A DNA stretch of 5,100 nucleotides. Origin: JAVVFH01 sp032250585. Lineage in GTDB: Bacteria; Pseudomonadota; Gammaproteobacteria; Xanthomonadales; SZUA-36. Below the pieces are notes generated by a model, which saw only the letters and a program-made list of their open reading frames with translations, was not told the origin of the DNA and made no database searches. The stretch spans positions 1 through 5,100 of the forward strand of contig JAVVFH010000246.1 of NCBI GenBank assembly GCA_032250585.1, given 5' to 3'. The first letter of the stretch is position 1. Every line of letters begins with the position of its first letter. Below, one piece after another: positions 1 to 5,100 of the stretch. Both the position numbers and the translations under genes were made by a program.

Positions 1-171
1 CGACAATTCGCTGAACGAGCGGAAGTAGAACGACGGCGAAAATCCTGCCAGCACGGCGAGGAGCAACGCACCGGACATTACCGTGAAGTAGCCGATACGA
101 CGCACCTCGACCGGCGAAAATACCGGCTCTCGACAGGCCCCCGGCTGAGTTGATCGGCCCATTCTCGTCAT
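1..171 (-). CDS. N-terminal fragment of a multi-pass membrane protein (partial, runs off the left edge)
   Basis: Fifty-seven codons read without a stop from an ATG at 171 to the window edge, so only the N-terminus is visible. Residues 1-25 form a basic, polar cytoplasmic-looking segment. Residues 26-44 form a hydrophobic helix (key stretch GALLLAVLAGF), followed by SPSFYFR. A first helix ending in GFxPxFYxR resembles an uncharacterised family of small multi-pass inner-membrane proteins; that match is from memory and is not proven here. A GGGGAG Shine-Dalgarno (176-181) lies 4 nt before the ATG. An in-frame ATG at 219 would add 16 residues but has no Shine-Dalgarno, and Met4 is too far from the site. 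A hairpin separates the gene from its upstream same-strand neighbour, so it may have its own promoter. The function is unknown. Confidence 0.7.
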   Translation of the reverse strand, partial: MTRMGRSTQPGACREPVFSPVEVRRIGYFTVMSGALLLAVLAGFSPSFYFRSFSELS

Positions 172-211
172 GGCGCTCCCCGTGACGGGCTGTCTTGTCT
201 CGTGGGTTCCC

Positions 212-244
212 TTACGCATAACGCGCTTGTTGCAGAAGATTCAT
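212..244 (-). CDS. Possible 10-residue leader peptide ORF upstream of the membrane protein gene
   Basis: A perfect GGAGG (251-255) sits 6 nt before an ATG at 244. That ATG opens a 10-codon frame (MNLLQQARYA) ending in TAA at 212-214. This is a better ribosome binding site than the one in front of the membrane protein gene 40 nt downstream. The last codons overlap an ATG at 217-219 that is in frame with the membrane protein, so translation of the short ORF could feed reinitiation or coupling. The peptide has no run of one regulatory amino acid, so classical attenuation is not indicated. It could also be a chance site or the remnant of a lost gene start. Confidence 0.35.
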   Translation of the reverse strand: MNLLQQARYA

Positions 245-342
245 GACTTACCTCCAGCGTTGCATCTGTATCAATGCCTCGCAAGCGGAAAAGCGAACGG
301 GAGGGACGGACAGAAAGATGGACCGCTCGATCCGGGAAGGAA

Positions 343-367
343 GAAGGGAGCGCCAGGCGCTCCCTTC
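343..367 (-). terminator. Intrinsic terminator-like hairpin downstream of the secreted protein gene
   Basis: The arms 343-353 and 357-367 form a perfect 11-bp GC-rich stem (GAAGGGAGCGC with GCGCTCCCTTC) around a CAG loop. It lies 25 nt past the stop codon of the 393-1076 gene. On the minus strand the stem is followed by TTCCTTCCC, which is T-containing but not a clean T tract. Position and stem strength support termination of the cupin/secreted-protein transcript. The imperfect T tract leaves efficiency uncertain. Confidence 0.7.
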
Positions 368-392
368 CATCAGGGCTGCCCGAAAAATTTTC

Positions 393-1076
393 TCAGAACC
401 CGACGATGATCATATGGGCGACGGCCGTGTCTTCCGGCCCGGGGACCGGGCCCCAACTCATGTTGTCGGTGTGATAGACGACGAAGAACGCATCCGTCTC
501 CAGGTTGATCGGCAGGCTGCAGTCTCCGATCTCGCCGAACAACGTCATCTCACCGGCGGTGCCCAGGGCGACGTGATTGGCGTTCCCTTCCCCGTCGGCG
601 ATGAATACGTTGCGGATGTCATCCGGCGGATGGGATGCCAGCGCGCCGCCGCCGGTCGCGGTGAAATGCCAGACGGTATAGACGCCGTGCGGGACGAGAT
701 TCTTGAACTGCAGGTGATAACGCGTGCCGGGCTCCTGGCACTTGATGCTGATGCGGCCGGTTGCCGGCAGCCATTCGCCCAGCGTCAGGTGTTCGCCGTC
801 GGGCGCGAGAACCGGCGCGATGTCGTCGCAGATGCCCTGCTCGGCCAACGATATGGGCACCAGGTAAAGCGGCGTGCCCGGGTCCATGTCGGCAGTGAGG
901 CTGCCGCAGCTCTCCGTCACCAGGTCGCGGACGAACAGTTGACCGATGTTCAGTATCGCTTCCAGGCGTTCCTTCGGTATGCCTTCCGCGTTGACCGCCG
1001 GTGCACCAAGCATCATTGCAGTAATCAGACTGACTACGCCGATGGATTTTCGAAATTGCTCGTTGAGTCTTTTCAT
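393..1076 (-). CDS. Secreted four-cysteine protein of unknown function
   Basis: The product has 227 residues. Residues 1-30 are a Sec signal peptide: a basic start (MKRLNEQFRK), a hydrophobic core at about 12-24, and a probable cleavage site after VNA at residue 30. The mature part has cysteines at 57, 83, 113 and 186, enough for two disulfides in the periplasm. It looks mostly beta-stranded, with PHGVYTVWHF (129-138) and a C-terminal stretch with YHTDNMSWGP (201-210) and PGPED. Similar PHGVYTVW and YHxD/PG patterns occur, as I recall, in uncharacterised secreted proteins; I cannot name the family. The start at 1076 is chosen because AGGAGG (1085-1090) lies 8 nt upstream and the signal peptide begins there. 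An ATG at 1163 overlaps the cupin stop as ATGA, but it would put 29 polar residues before the signal peptide. It is probably co-transcribed with the upstream cupin gene. Confidence 0.85.
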   Translation of the reverse strand: MKRLNEQFRKSIGVVSLITAMMLGAPAVNAEGIPKERLEAILNIGQLFVRDLVTESCGSLTADMDPGTPLYLVPISLAEQGICDDIAPVLAPDGEHLTLGEWLPATGRISIKCQEPGTRYHLQFKNLVPHGVYTVWHFTATGGGALASHPPDDIRNVFIADGEGNANHVALGTAGEMTLFGEIGDCSLPINLETDAFFVVYHTDNMSWGPVPGPEDTAVAHMIIVGF

Positions 1077-1084
1077 TTCACTTT

Positions 1085-1090
1085 CCTCCT
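1085..1090 (-). promoter_or_regulatory. Shine-Dalgarno site that fixes the start of the secreted protein
   Basis: A perfect AGGAGG lies 8 nt before the ATG at 1076. It decides between the two in-frame starts, because the ATG at 1163 has only a weak purine stretch before it. A site this strong inside a two-gene unit suggests the second gene is translated independently of the cupin gene. Confidence 0.85.
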
Positions 1091-1095
1091 GTTGT

Positions 1096-1118
1096 GCCCG
1101 GTCTTGCGTGTACCGGGC
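1096..1118 (-). other. Intercistronic hairpin between the cupin and secreted protein genes
   Basis: GCCCGGT (1096-1102) and ACCGGGC (1112-1118) form a perfect 7-bp stem with a 9-nt loop. In the minus-strand mRNA it lies just 5' of the Shine-Dalgarno site of the secreted protein gene, 5 nt away, leaving that site single-stranded. There is no T tract after it, so it is not an obvious terminator. It could protect the downstream mRNA segment after processing, or it could be incidental. Confidence 0.45.
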
Positions 1119-1159
1119 GATTGGCCATGGAAAAAGGTTTGTGTCGGAATTGGTGTCGT

Positions 1160-1669
1160 TCATTTCGGTTTCCCGTTTTCCGGTAGTGGGTTGGGGCCCA
1201 ACTCCGTGTAGGTGATGGATTCGCCGGGCAGGATGCCCACTACGTGTATGACCCGGTCGCTGGTGTTGACGAAGGTGTGGGGGACTCCGGCCGGGATGCG
1301 AACCACCGCCGGACCGGTGACGTCCACGCGCCGCTCGCCGATCAGAGCGGTGTAGGTACCCTCGAGCAGCACATGCGCCTCCTCGGTGTCATGCGTGTGC
1401 AGGGGCGGTCCACCGCCGGGGTGGGTGTCGGTGGTGATGATGGAAAGGCCGGCGAAACCGTAATCCTTTCCCTCGACGATGTAGCCGTACTCGCCGGGCA
1501 CGTCGTAGAAGTGCACCATTTGTTCCCGGCCGAACACGTGGTCGGCGGGAGACGGCGGGACTTTCGGCGGCAGAACGTAGCTTTCGGCCGGATGGGTCCG
1601 GCTGGGCCCTTCGATACAGGCTGACGAAATCAGCCCGATGAGAAGCGCCGTGATCAGTTTCCAGTTCAT
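1160..1669 (-). CDS. Cupin-domain lipoprotein
   Basis: The product has 169 residues. The N-terminus MNWKLITALLIGLISSAC is a lipoprotein-type signal with Cys18; the -3 residue is Ser rather than Leu, so the lipobox is imperfect. Residue +2 is Ile, which under the Lol rule predicts the outer membrane. Both cupin motifs are present. Motif 1 (residues 88-104) has His91, His93 and Glu97, with the usual six-residue gap to Gly104. Motif 2 has PAG at 126-128, His131 and Asn135. These three His and one Glu are the standard metal ligands of single-domain cupins, so a metal-bound beta-barrel is expected. The substrate is unknown: cupins include dioxygenases, isomerases and plain binding proteins. GAAGGA (1675-1680) lies 5 nt before the ATG at 1669; in-frame ATGs at 1687 and 1711 lack such a site and would precede the signal peptide. 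It is the first gene of a likely two-gene unit. Confidence 0.88.
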   Translation of the reverse strand: MNWKLITALLIGLISSACIEGPSRTHPAESYVLPPKVPPSPADHVFGREQMVHFYDVPGEYGYIVEGKDYGFAGLSIITTDTHPGGGPPLHTHDTEEAHVLLEGTYTALIGERRVDVTGPAVVRIPAGVPHTFVNTSDRVIHVVGILPGESITYTELGPNPLPENGKPK

Positions 1670-1885
1670 CCCGTTCCTTCGAGTCATTGCCGCATTCGAT
1701 GGCTGCGGCACCAGATTTCGGGTGCAGGCTACGGGACGGGTGTCGGGGAATTGGTCAAGGAGGGGTCAGGGAAAGCCGGTGCGGACAGCCCCGATCGTCA
1801 TTTCGGGGTGTCAGCGGGCGAAGGTCGGTTTGCATTTCGCAGGCCGGGCCGGTAACTTTACTGGTCCAACCGTAAGTATTGAGCC
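1670..1885. other. Divergent intergenic region between the cupin and amidohydrolase genes
   Basis: These 216 nt must hold the promoters of both divergent units unless transcription enters from elsewhere, but no strong sigma-70 promoter is visible. For the plus strand, the best pair is TTGCAT (1830-1835) and TAACTT (1853-1858) with a 17-nt spacer, each matching consensus at only three positions. For the minus strand, TTGACC (1753-1758) is a good -35, but no convincing -10 follows at the right distance. A 6-bp inverted repeat, CCCCGA (1789-1794) with TCGGGG (1803-1808), could be an operator or a chance hairpin. The amidohydrolase start has almost no Shine-Dalgarno, only GAG about 5 nt upstream. 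Confidence 0.4.
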
Positions 1886-3337
1886 ATGAATCCTTTTGTT
1901 CGAGTTTCCTGGGCCGCATTCTTCATCCTCGCGACTGCCTGCACATCGAACCCGTTGTCTGGGTCGACGGCGCCGGCGTCCGAGCATACGCCCGAGATCG
2001 CTATTGAACATGTTTCGGTGATCGATGCGTCCAACGCTTCACCGCGCCTCGATCAGACCGTTGTCGTAAGGGGAAATCGAATTGTCCGGGTCGCCTCCTC
2101 GCGCACCATTTCGTTGAGCGACGATGCACAACGAGTTGATGCGCGCGGAAAATTTCTTATCCCCGGACTGTTCGACGCCCATGCGCACACCTGGTACGCG
2201 GGCATTGATCACCGGCGGTTATTCATAGCAAACGGGATTACCGCCATTCGCGATCCTGCGGCTCCCTGGGACCATCTGAGAGTAATCAATCAATGGCGTG
2301 AGGAAATCGAACGCGGAAAGGCGGTTGGGCCGCGCATCTGGGCCACGGGACAACCTGTTGTCGGACCTGCTTCCCAACATCCCTGGCCCATCAAGGTCAC
2401 GGACGCGACGGAAGCGAGGGCCGCCGTTCGGCGACTGAAGAACGAAGGCGCCGATTTCGTCAAGATCCTGAACCGGCTGCCGCCGGAATCGTTCCATGCC
2501 GTGATCGATGAAGCCAAAAGGAATGATCTAACGGTCGCCGGTCATATCCCGCGCGAACTTTCCGCCAGGGCAATCGCAGAAGCCGGTTTAAGCGTTGTCG
2601 AACACGCATCGTTGGGCGGCTTGATGCTCGCCAGCGCAACATCGGAAGCCGCCTCGCGCGAAAGGCTCCTGAGCGGCACCTCGTATTTGAGCGAATTGCC
2701 CGAACTGCTTGCTACCTTTGACCGGCACCAGGCCGAAGGGGTGTACCGCATGCTCAGAGAACACGATGTCGCCGTGACACCGACTGTGGTTTTCTTCGAA
2801 GCGCTCGCCGAAACAGCCGAAGGCGACCCAGCCGCTGTGCGAAATGACTGGCTTCGCTATACGCCTCGCGCTTATGGCGAGATCTGGTCTCGGCAGCTCG
2901 GCCAGTTGCCGACCGATACCCTTTCAGCAAACCTGGAACGCAGCCGGGACGCGCTGCGCGCCATGAAATCGGCCGGCGTCAAAGTCCTGGCCGGGACCGA
3001 TACGATCAAGCCGTTTCTGATTCCCGGCTTCTCCCTGCATCGCGAGCTCGAGATCATGGTCGCGGCCGGGTTCTCTGAACTGGATGCGCTTGAAGCGGCG
3101 ACACGCGCGCCGGCAGAGGTTCTGGGTGCAAGCGATGTCGGCCTGATCGCCGAGGGCATGCTCGCGGACCTTGTCCTGCTGGACGCAAATCCACTCGCCG
3201 ACATTTCGAATACCCAAATGATTCACGCGGCCTTTGCCAACGGAAGACTCTTCAAGCGCAACGAACTTGACCGGATGCTCTCCGAGATCGAACAGGCCGC
3301 GGCGGAATGGGTCGGCGAGCCGTCAACTTTTCCTTAA
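1886..3337 (+). CDS. Exported lipoprotein metal-dependent amidohydrolase (imidazolonepropionase-like)
   Basis: The product has 483 residues, normal for the amidohydrolase superfamily. Residues 1-19 are a lipoprotein-type signal (core AAFFILATAC, Cys19); Thr at +2 predicts the outer membrane. A small beta-sandwich segment (about 38-92, with EHVSVIDA and GKFLIPGLFDAH) leads into the TIM barrel. The metal-centre residues are all visible: His99 and His101 in DAHAHT, Lys193 in FVKIL as the likely carboxylated bridging lysine, His220 in VAGH, His240 in VEH, and Asp372 in LAGTDT. The C-terminal part has HRELEIMVAAGFSELDALEAAT and GMLADLVLLDANP, typical of COG1228 enzymes. That group includes imidazolonepropionases, Xaa-Pro/Xaa-Arg dipeptidases and other C-N hydrolases, so the substrate cannot be assigned. 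Export argues against a role in cytosolic histidine breakdown and fits peptide or small-amide hydrolysis. The ATG at 1886 is chosen because the signal peptide starts there, despite a poor Shine-Dalgarno. Confidence 0.92.
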   Translation: MNPFVRVSWAAFFILATACTSNPLSGSTAPASEHTPEIAIEHVSVIDASNASPRLDQTVVVRGNRIVRVASSRTISLSDDAQRVDARGKFLIPGLFDAHAHTWYAGIDHRRLFIANGITAIRDPAAPWDHLRVINQWREEIERGKAVGPRIWATGQPVVGPASQHPWPIKVTDATEARAAVRRLKNEGADFVKILNRLPPESFHAVIDEAKRNDLTVAGHIPRELSARAIAEAGLSVVEHASLGGLMLASATSEAASRERLLSGTSYLSELPELLATFDRHQAEGVYRMLREHDVAVTPTVVFFEALAETAEGDPAAVRNDWLRYTPRAYGEIWSRQLGQLPTDTLSANLERSRDALRAMKSAGVKVLAGTDTIKPFLIPGFSLHRELEIMVAAGFSELDALEAATRAPAEVLGASDVGLIAEGMLADLVLLDANPLADISNTQMIHAAFANGRLFKRNELDRMLSEIEQAAAEWVGEPSTFP

Positions 3338-3352
3338 AGGAACATTCCTTAA
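3330..3352. repeat. Alternating short inverted and direct repeats over the amidohydrolase stop codon
   Basis: TTCCTT (3330-3335), AAGGAA (3337-3342) and TTCCTT again (3345-3350) alternate, so the middle arm can pair with either flank. The flanks form a direct repeat TTCCTTAA with a 15-nt period. The first copy includes the amidohydrolase stop. The loops are only 1-2 nt before fraying, so stable RNA hairpins are doubtful. A DNA-level protein site or chance is equally possible. Confidence 0.4.
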
Positions 3353-3362
3353 CACTCAAGCG

Positions 3363-3378
3363 CAGCCCGATTGGGCTG
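3363..3378. terminator. Candidate bidirectional terminator hairpin between convergent genes
   Basis: CAGCCC (3363-3368) and GGGCTG (3373-3378) form a perfect 6-bp stem with a GATT loop, in the 42-nt gap between the convergent amidohydrolase and regulator genes. A second hairpin follows at 3381-3397 (CAGGGC with GCCCTG, 5-nt loop), inside the last codons of the regulator. Neither has a T tract on either strand. The location fits transcript ends for both genes, but the signal is weaker than the hairpin at 343-367. Confidence 0.4.
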
Positions 3379-3379
3379 G

Positions 3380-5100
3380 TCAGGGCTCCAGGCCCTGCTT
3401 CAGGCGGGCGCGCAGGTTTCGGGCGGCTTCGGACGGTTCGGCATCGAGCTCCTCGTGCAGGAGCTGCGAAAGTTCGTCGAGTTGCCGGACCGCCGCGGCG
3501 CGGTCGCCTGCCAGCGCCAGGCATCGTGCCAGTTCCAGGTGGGCCCGCTCGTCCAGGTTGTCCTGGGCTACCGCTCGGCGGTAGAAAGTGGCCGCGGCAT
3601 CGAACGCCCCCTCGGCAGTCCTGAGACCGCCGAGCATGATCAGAGCATCGAAAAAGCGCTGTTGCAACCGTTCCCGCTGATCCAGTACCCAGTCGGCCAT
3701 ACGCTCGCCCTCGAGAAAGTCGCCGCGGTAGAGATCGACGGCGCGTTCCAGCGATTCGGCGGCACGTGGTGCATCGTTATCCGCCAATGCCCCGGCCAGT
3801 TCGAGCCCGGACTCGAACGCTTCCACGTCGAACCAGGTTTCGAGCTGCCTATTGAACTCGTATCGCCCGTTGCGGAACAGCACCCATTCGTTGCCGCCCA
3901 GGGCTCGGCGCAATTGGTAAAGAGTCGTGCGGAAGCGTCCGCGGAGCTCGTCCGTGGAGGCCTCCGGCCAGAAAACGAGGCCGATCTGCTCCTTGGTACG
4001 CGGTCCGTGAACAAGCAGATAGAACAGCAGCTCCTTCGGCAGGGCGTAGGTCCAGTCCGCAGCCTCCAGGCGTCGTCCGCTTCGAAAGACGGCCGGCGGG
4101 CCGAGAGCGAAAACGCGAAGAGCCGCCTCGCTTCCGCCCGCTGCTTCCGGAATCTCCCGGGACTCCGGCTCCGTGACCTCGACGGCGAATGCCACGGCTG
4201 CATCGAACGGCAACGATGTTCCGGCCACCCATTCCTCGTCAAAAGCTGCCTGGCCCGCTTTGCGTCGAAGCGCTTCCACGGTTTGTACACGATCCTCGGC
4301 CGTGGCAAGGGCATACAGGTAAGACCCTGCGAGCTGCTCGGACTGGGCATGGCCCGCCGCCGCCAGCCGCACCGCCCGCCGGATACGACCGCGGCGCCGC
4401 TCCACTTCAGCCAGCGTCAGCATCACGTGCACCAGCGAGGTCCGGTCGCGCACCTCCCCGAAGGCACGCATACTCTCGATGAGCAGGCCGGCGGCCTGGC
4501 GCGCGTGGCCGGCGCCAATCTCGATCTCGCCGAGCAAGGCCAGGGTTTGCCCATTACTCCAGGCATCGCCTTCCGTGCGCTGCAGTTGCAGCGCTTCGCG
4601 TGCATGCATCCGCGCCCGTTTCCAGTCCTTTTGCCTTGCCGCGCCCAGCGCCAGCCCGAACTGCGCCAGCGCCAGTCCCCAGGGATCCCCTGCGTCGCGA
4701 AACAGGCGTTGGGCCTCCTCGCGCAAACCGCGGCCTGACGTGGAATCGCCGAGCGCATCGCGGACGTCGGCCTGCACCACCAGTGCCAGCGCCAGATCCC
4801 ACGCGCTTCCGGACTCGCGCAGGCGGGCGATGCTCTTGTCGTAAAAATCCGTCGCGACCTCCGGTTCACCGAGGGTGAAATGGAGACCAGCCAGCTCGCG
4901 AAGCGCCAGCGGATACAGGGCGTCGTAAGCTCCGCCGCGGCATCGGGCGGCGCATGCTCCCAAGCGTTCGCGAGCCACCGTGTAGTCTCCCTGCATCCAG
5001 GCCAGGGATCCGGCCGTGTACTCGAGATCGGCGCGTGTTTTTCCCCCAGGCGACAGGCACTCCAGAGCGTCTTCCGAGCGCGTGCGCCCCTCGCCGAAAT
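3380..5100 (-). CDS. TPR / winged-helix / BTAD transcriptional regulator, C-terminal part (partial, runs off the right edge)
   Basis: The frame is open from the window edge to a TGA at 3380-3382 and shows about 572 C-terminal residues; the true start lies beyond 5100. The first ~290 visible residues (5098 to about 4240) are Ala/Leu-rich helical pairs with TPR character (for example GDYTVARERL, KDWKRARMHAREAL). Next, about 4123-3848, comes an OmpR-type winged helix: LRVFALGPPAVF, then LLFYLLVHGPRTKEQIGLVF, RFRTTLYQLRRALG and a wing at FRNGRYEF. A bacterial transcriptional activation domain follows (about 3838-3392), with the hallmark YRGDFLEG, LDERAHLELARCLALAGDRAAAV and LHEELDAEPS. This suggests a large signal-responsive activator, probably with an N-terminal ATPase outside the window (inference). 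The DNA-binding and BTAD parts are at the C-terminus, unlike Streptomyces SARPs, where they are N-terminal. The ligand and targets cannot be told. Confidence 0.9.
   Translation of the reverse strand, partial: FGEGRTRSEDALECLSPGGKTRADLEYTAGSLAWMQGDYTVARERLGACAARCRGGAYDALYPLALRELAGLHFTLGEPEVATDFYDKSIARLRESGSAWDLALALVVQADVRDALGDSTSGRGLREEAQRLFRDAGDPWGLALAQFGLALGAARQKDWKRARMHAREALQLQRTEGDAWSNGQTLALLGEIEIGAGHARQAAGLLIESMRAFGEVRDRTSLVHVMLTLAEVERRRGRIRRAVRLAAAGHAQSEQLAGSYLYALATAEDRVQTVEALRRKAGQAAFDEEWVAGTSLPFDAAVAFAVEVTEPESREIPEAAGGSEAALRVFALGPPAVFRSGRRLEAADWTYALPKELLFYLLVHGPRTKEQIGLVFWPEASTDELRGRFRTTLYQLRRALGGNEWVLFRNGRYEFNRQLETWFDVEAFESGLELAGALADNDAPRAAESLERAVDLYRGDFLEGERMADWVLDQRERLQQRFFDALIMLGGLRTAEGAFDAAATFYRRAVAQDNLDERAHLELARCLALAGDRAAAVRQLDELSQLLHEELDAEPSEAARNLRARLKQGLEP

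Noticed and set aside
243..1211. Plus-strand open frame (322 codons) opposite the secreted protein and the cupin gene end
   Set aside because: It is antisense to a gene with a strong Shine-Dalgarno, a signal peptide and coherent protein motifs. Its own translation is Arg-rich and low in structure, and it crosses the terminator-like hairpin.
1244..1624. Plus-strand open frame opposite the cupin gene
   Set aside because: The opposite strand carries both cupin motifs with correctly spaced metal ligands; this frame is its shadow.
1789..1808. CCCCGA/TCGGGG inverted repeat as a defined operator
   Set aside because: Six-bp arms with an 8-nt loop are expected by chance in GC-rich DNA, and no known operator consensus fits; mentioned only as a possibility in the intergenic entry.
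1830..1858. TTGCAT/TAACTT as a firm sigma-70 promoter for the amidohydrolase
   Set aside because: The 17-nt spacing is right, but each hexamer matches consensus at only three of six positions, so it is not listed as a separate promoter.
1811..2011. Minus-strand 66-codon frame across the divergent region and amidohydrolase start
   Set aside because: It overlaps the amidohydrolase signal peptide, is Arg-rich, and has no Shine-Dalgarno or motif.
1886..3337. Naming the amidohydrolase hutI
   Set aside because: The lipoprotein signal and the absence of other hut genes nearby argue against cytosolic histidine breakdown; COG1228-type enzymes cover many substrates.
3371..4738. Long plus-strand open frame (455 codons) opposite the regulator gene
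   Set aside because: It lies wholly antisense to a gene with clear winged-helix and BTAD motifs. GC-rich third positions create long antisense frames; its translation has no recognisable domain and it has no Shine-Dalgarno.

Overview
The window looks like ordinary chromosomal DNA from a GC-rich Gram-negative bacterium, most plausibly a member of the Pseudomonadota. The clues are strong Shine-Dalgarno sites, two exported proteins with lipoprotein-type signal peptides whose +2 residues would direct them to the outer membrane, and a strongly GC3-biased large gene. This placement is an inference from style; nothing here identifies a genus. I see no rRNA, tRNA, CRISPR array, insertion sequence or phage signature.

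Layout. At the left edge (171 to below 1, minus strand) is the N-terminus of a multi-pass membrane protein. It is preceded by a possible 10-codon leader ORF (212-244). A strong hairpin (343-367) separates it from a two-gene minus-strand unit. That unit is a cupin-fold lipoprotein (1160-1669) followed by a small secreted protein with four cysteines (393-1076). A divergent intergenic region (1670-1885) separates this unit from a plus-strand lipoprotein amidohydrolase of the imidazolonepropionase-like (COG1228-type) group (1886-3337). A 42-nt gap with small inverted repeats then separates the amidohydrolase from a convergent minus-strand regulator (3380 to beyond 5100). The regulator has TPR-like helices, then an OmpR-type winged helix, then a C-terminal bacterial transcriptional activation (BTAD) domain.

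How the genes may work together. The cupin and the secreted protein are probably co-transcribed: they lie on the same strand with an 83-nt gap, an intercistronic hairpin and a strong internal Shine-Dalgarno site, and a terminator-like hairpin follows the second gene. Both products are exported, so they probably act outside the cytoplasm. The amidohydrolase is also exported and is transcribed divergently from them. A shared role in modifying a small molecule in the cell envelope is possible but unproven. The regulator is convergent with the amidohydrolase, so position alone does not make it the local regulator.

I found no clear case for an undescribed defence or mobile system. The most interesting items are the cupin/secreted-protein pair, the leader ORF, and the inverted domain order of the regulator compared with classical SARPs.
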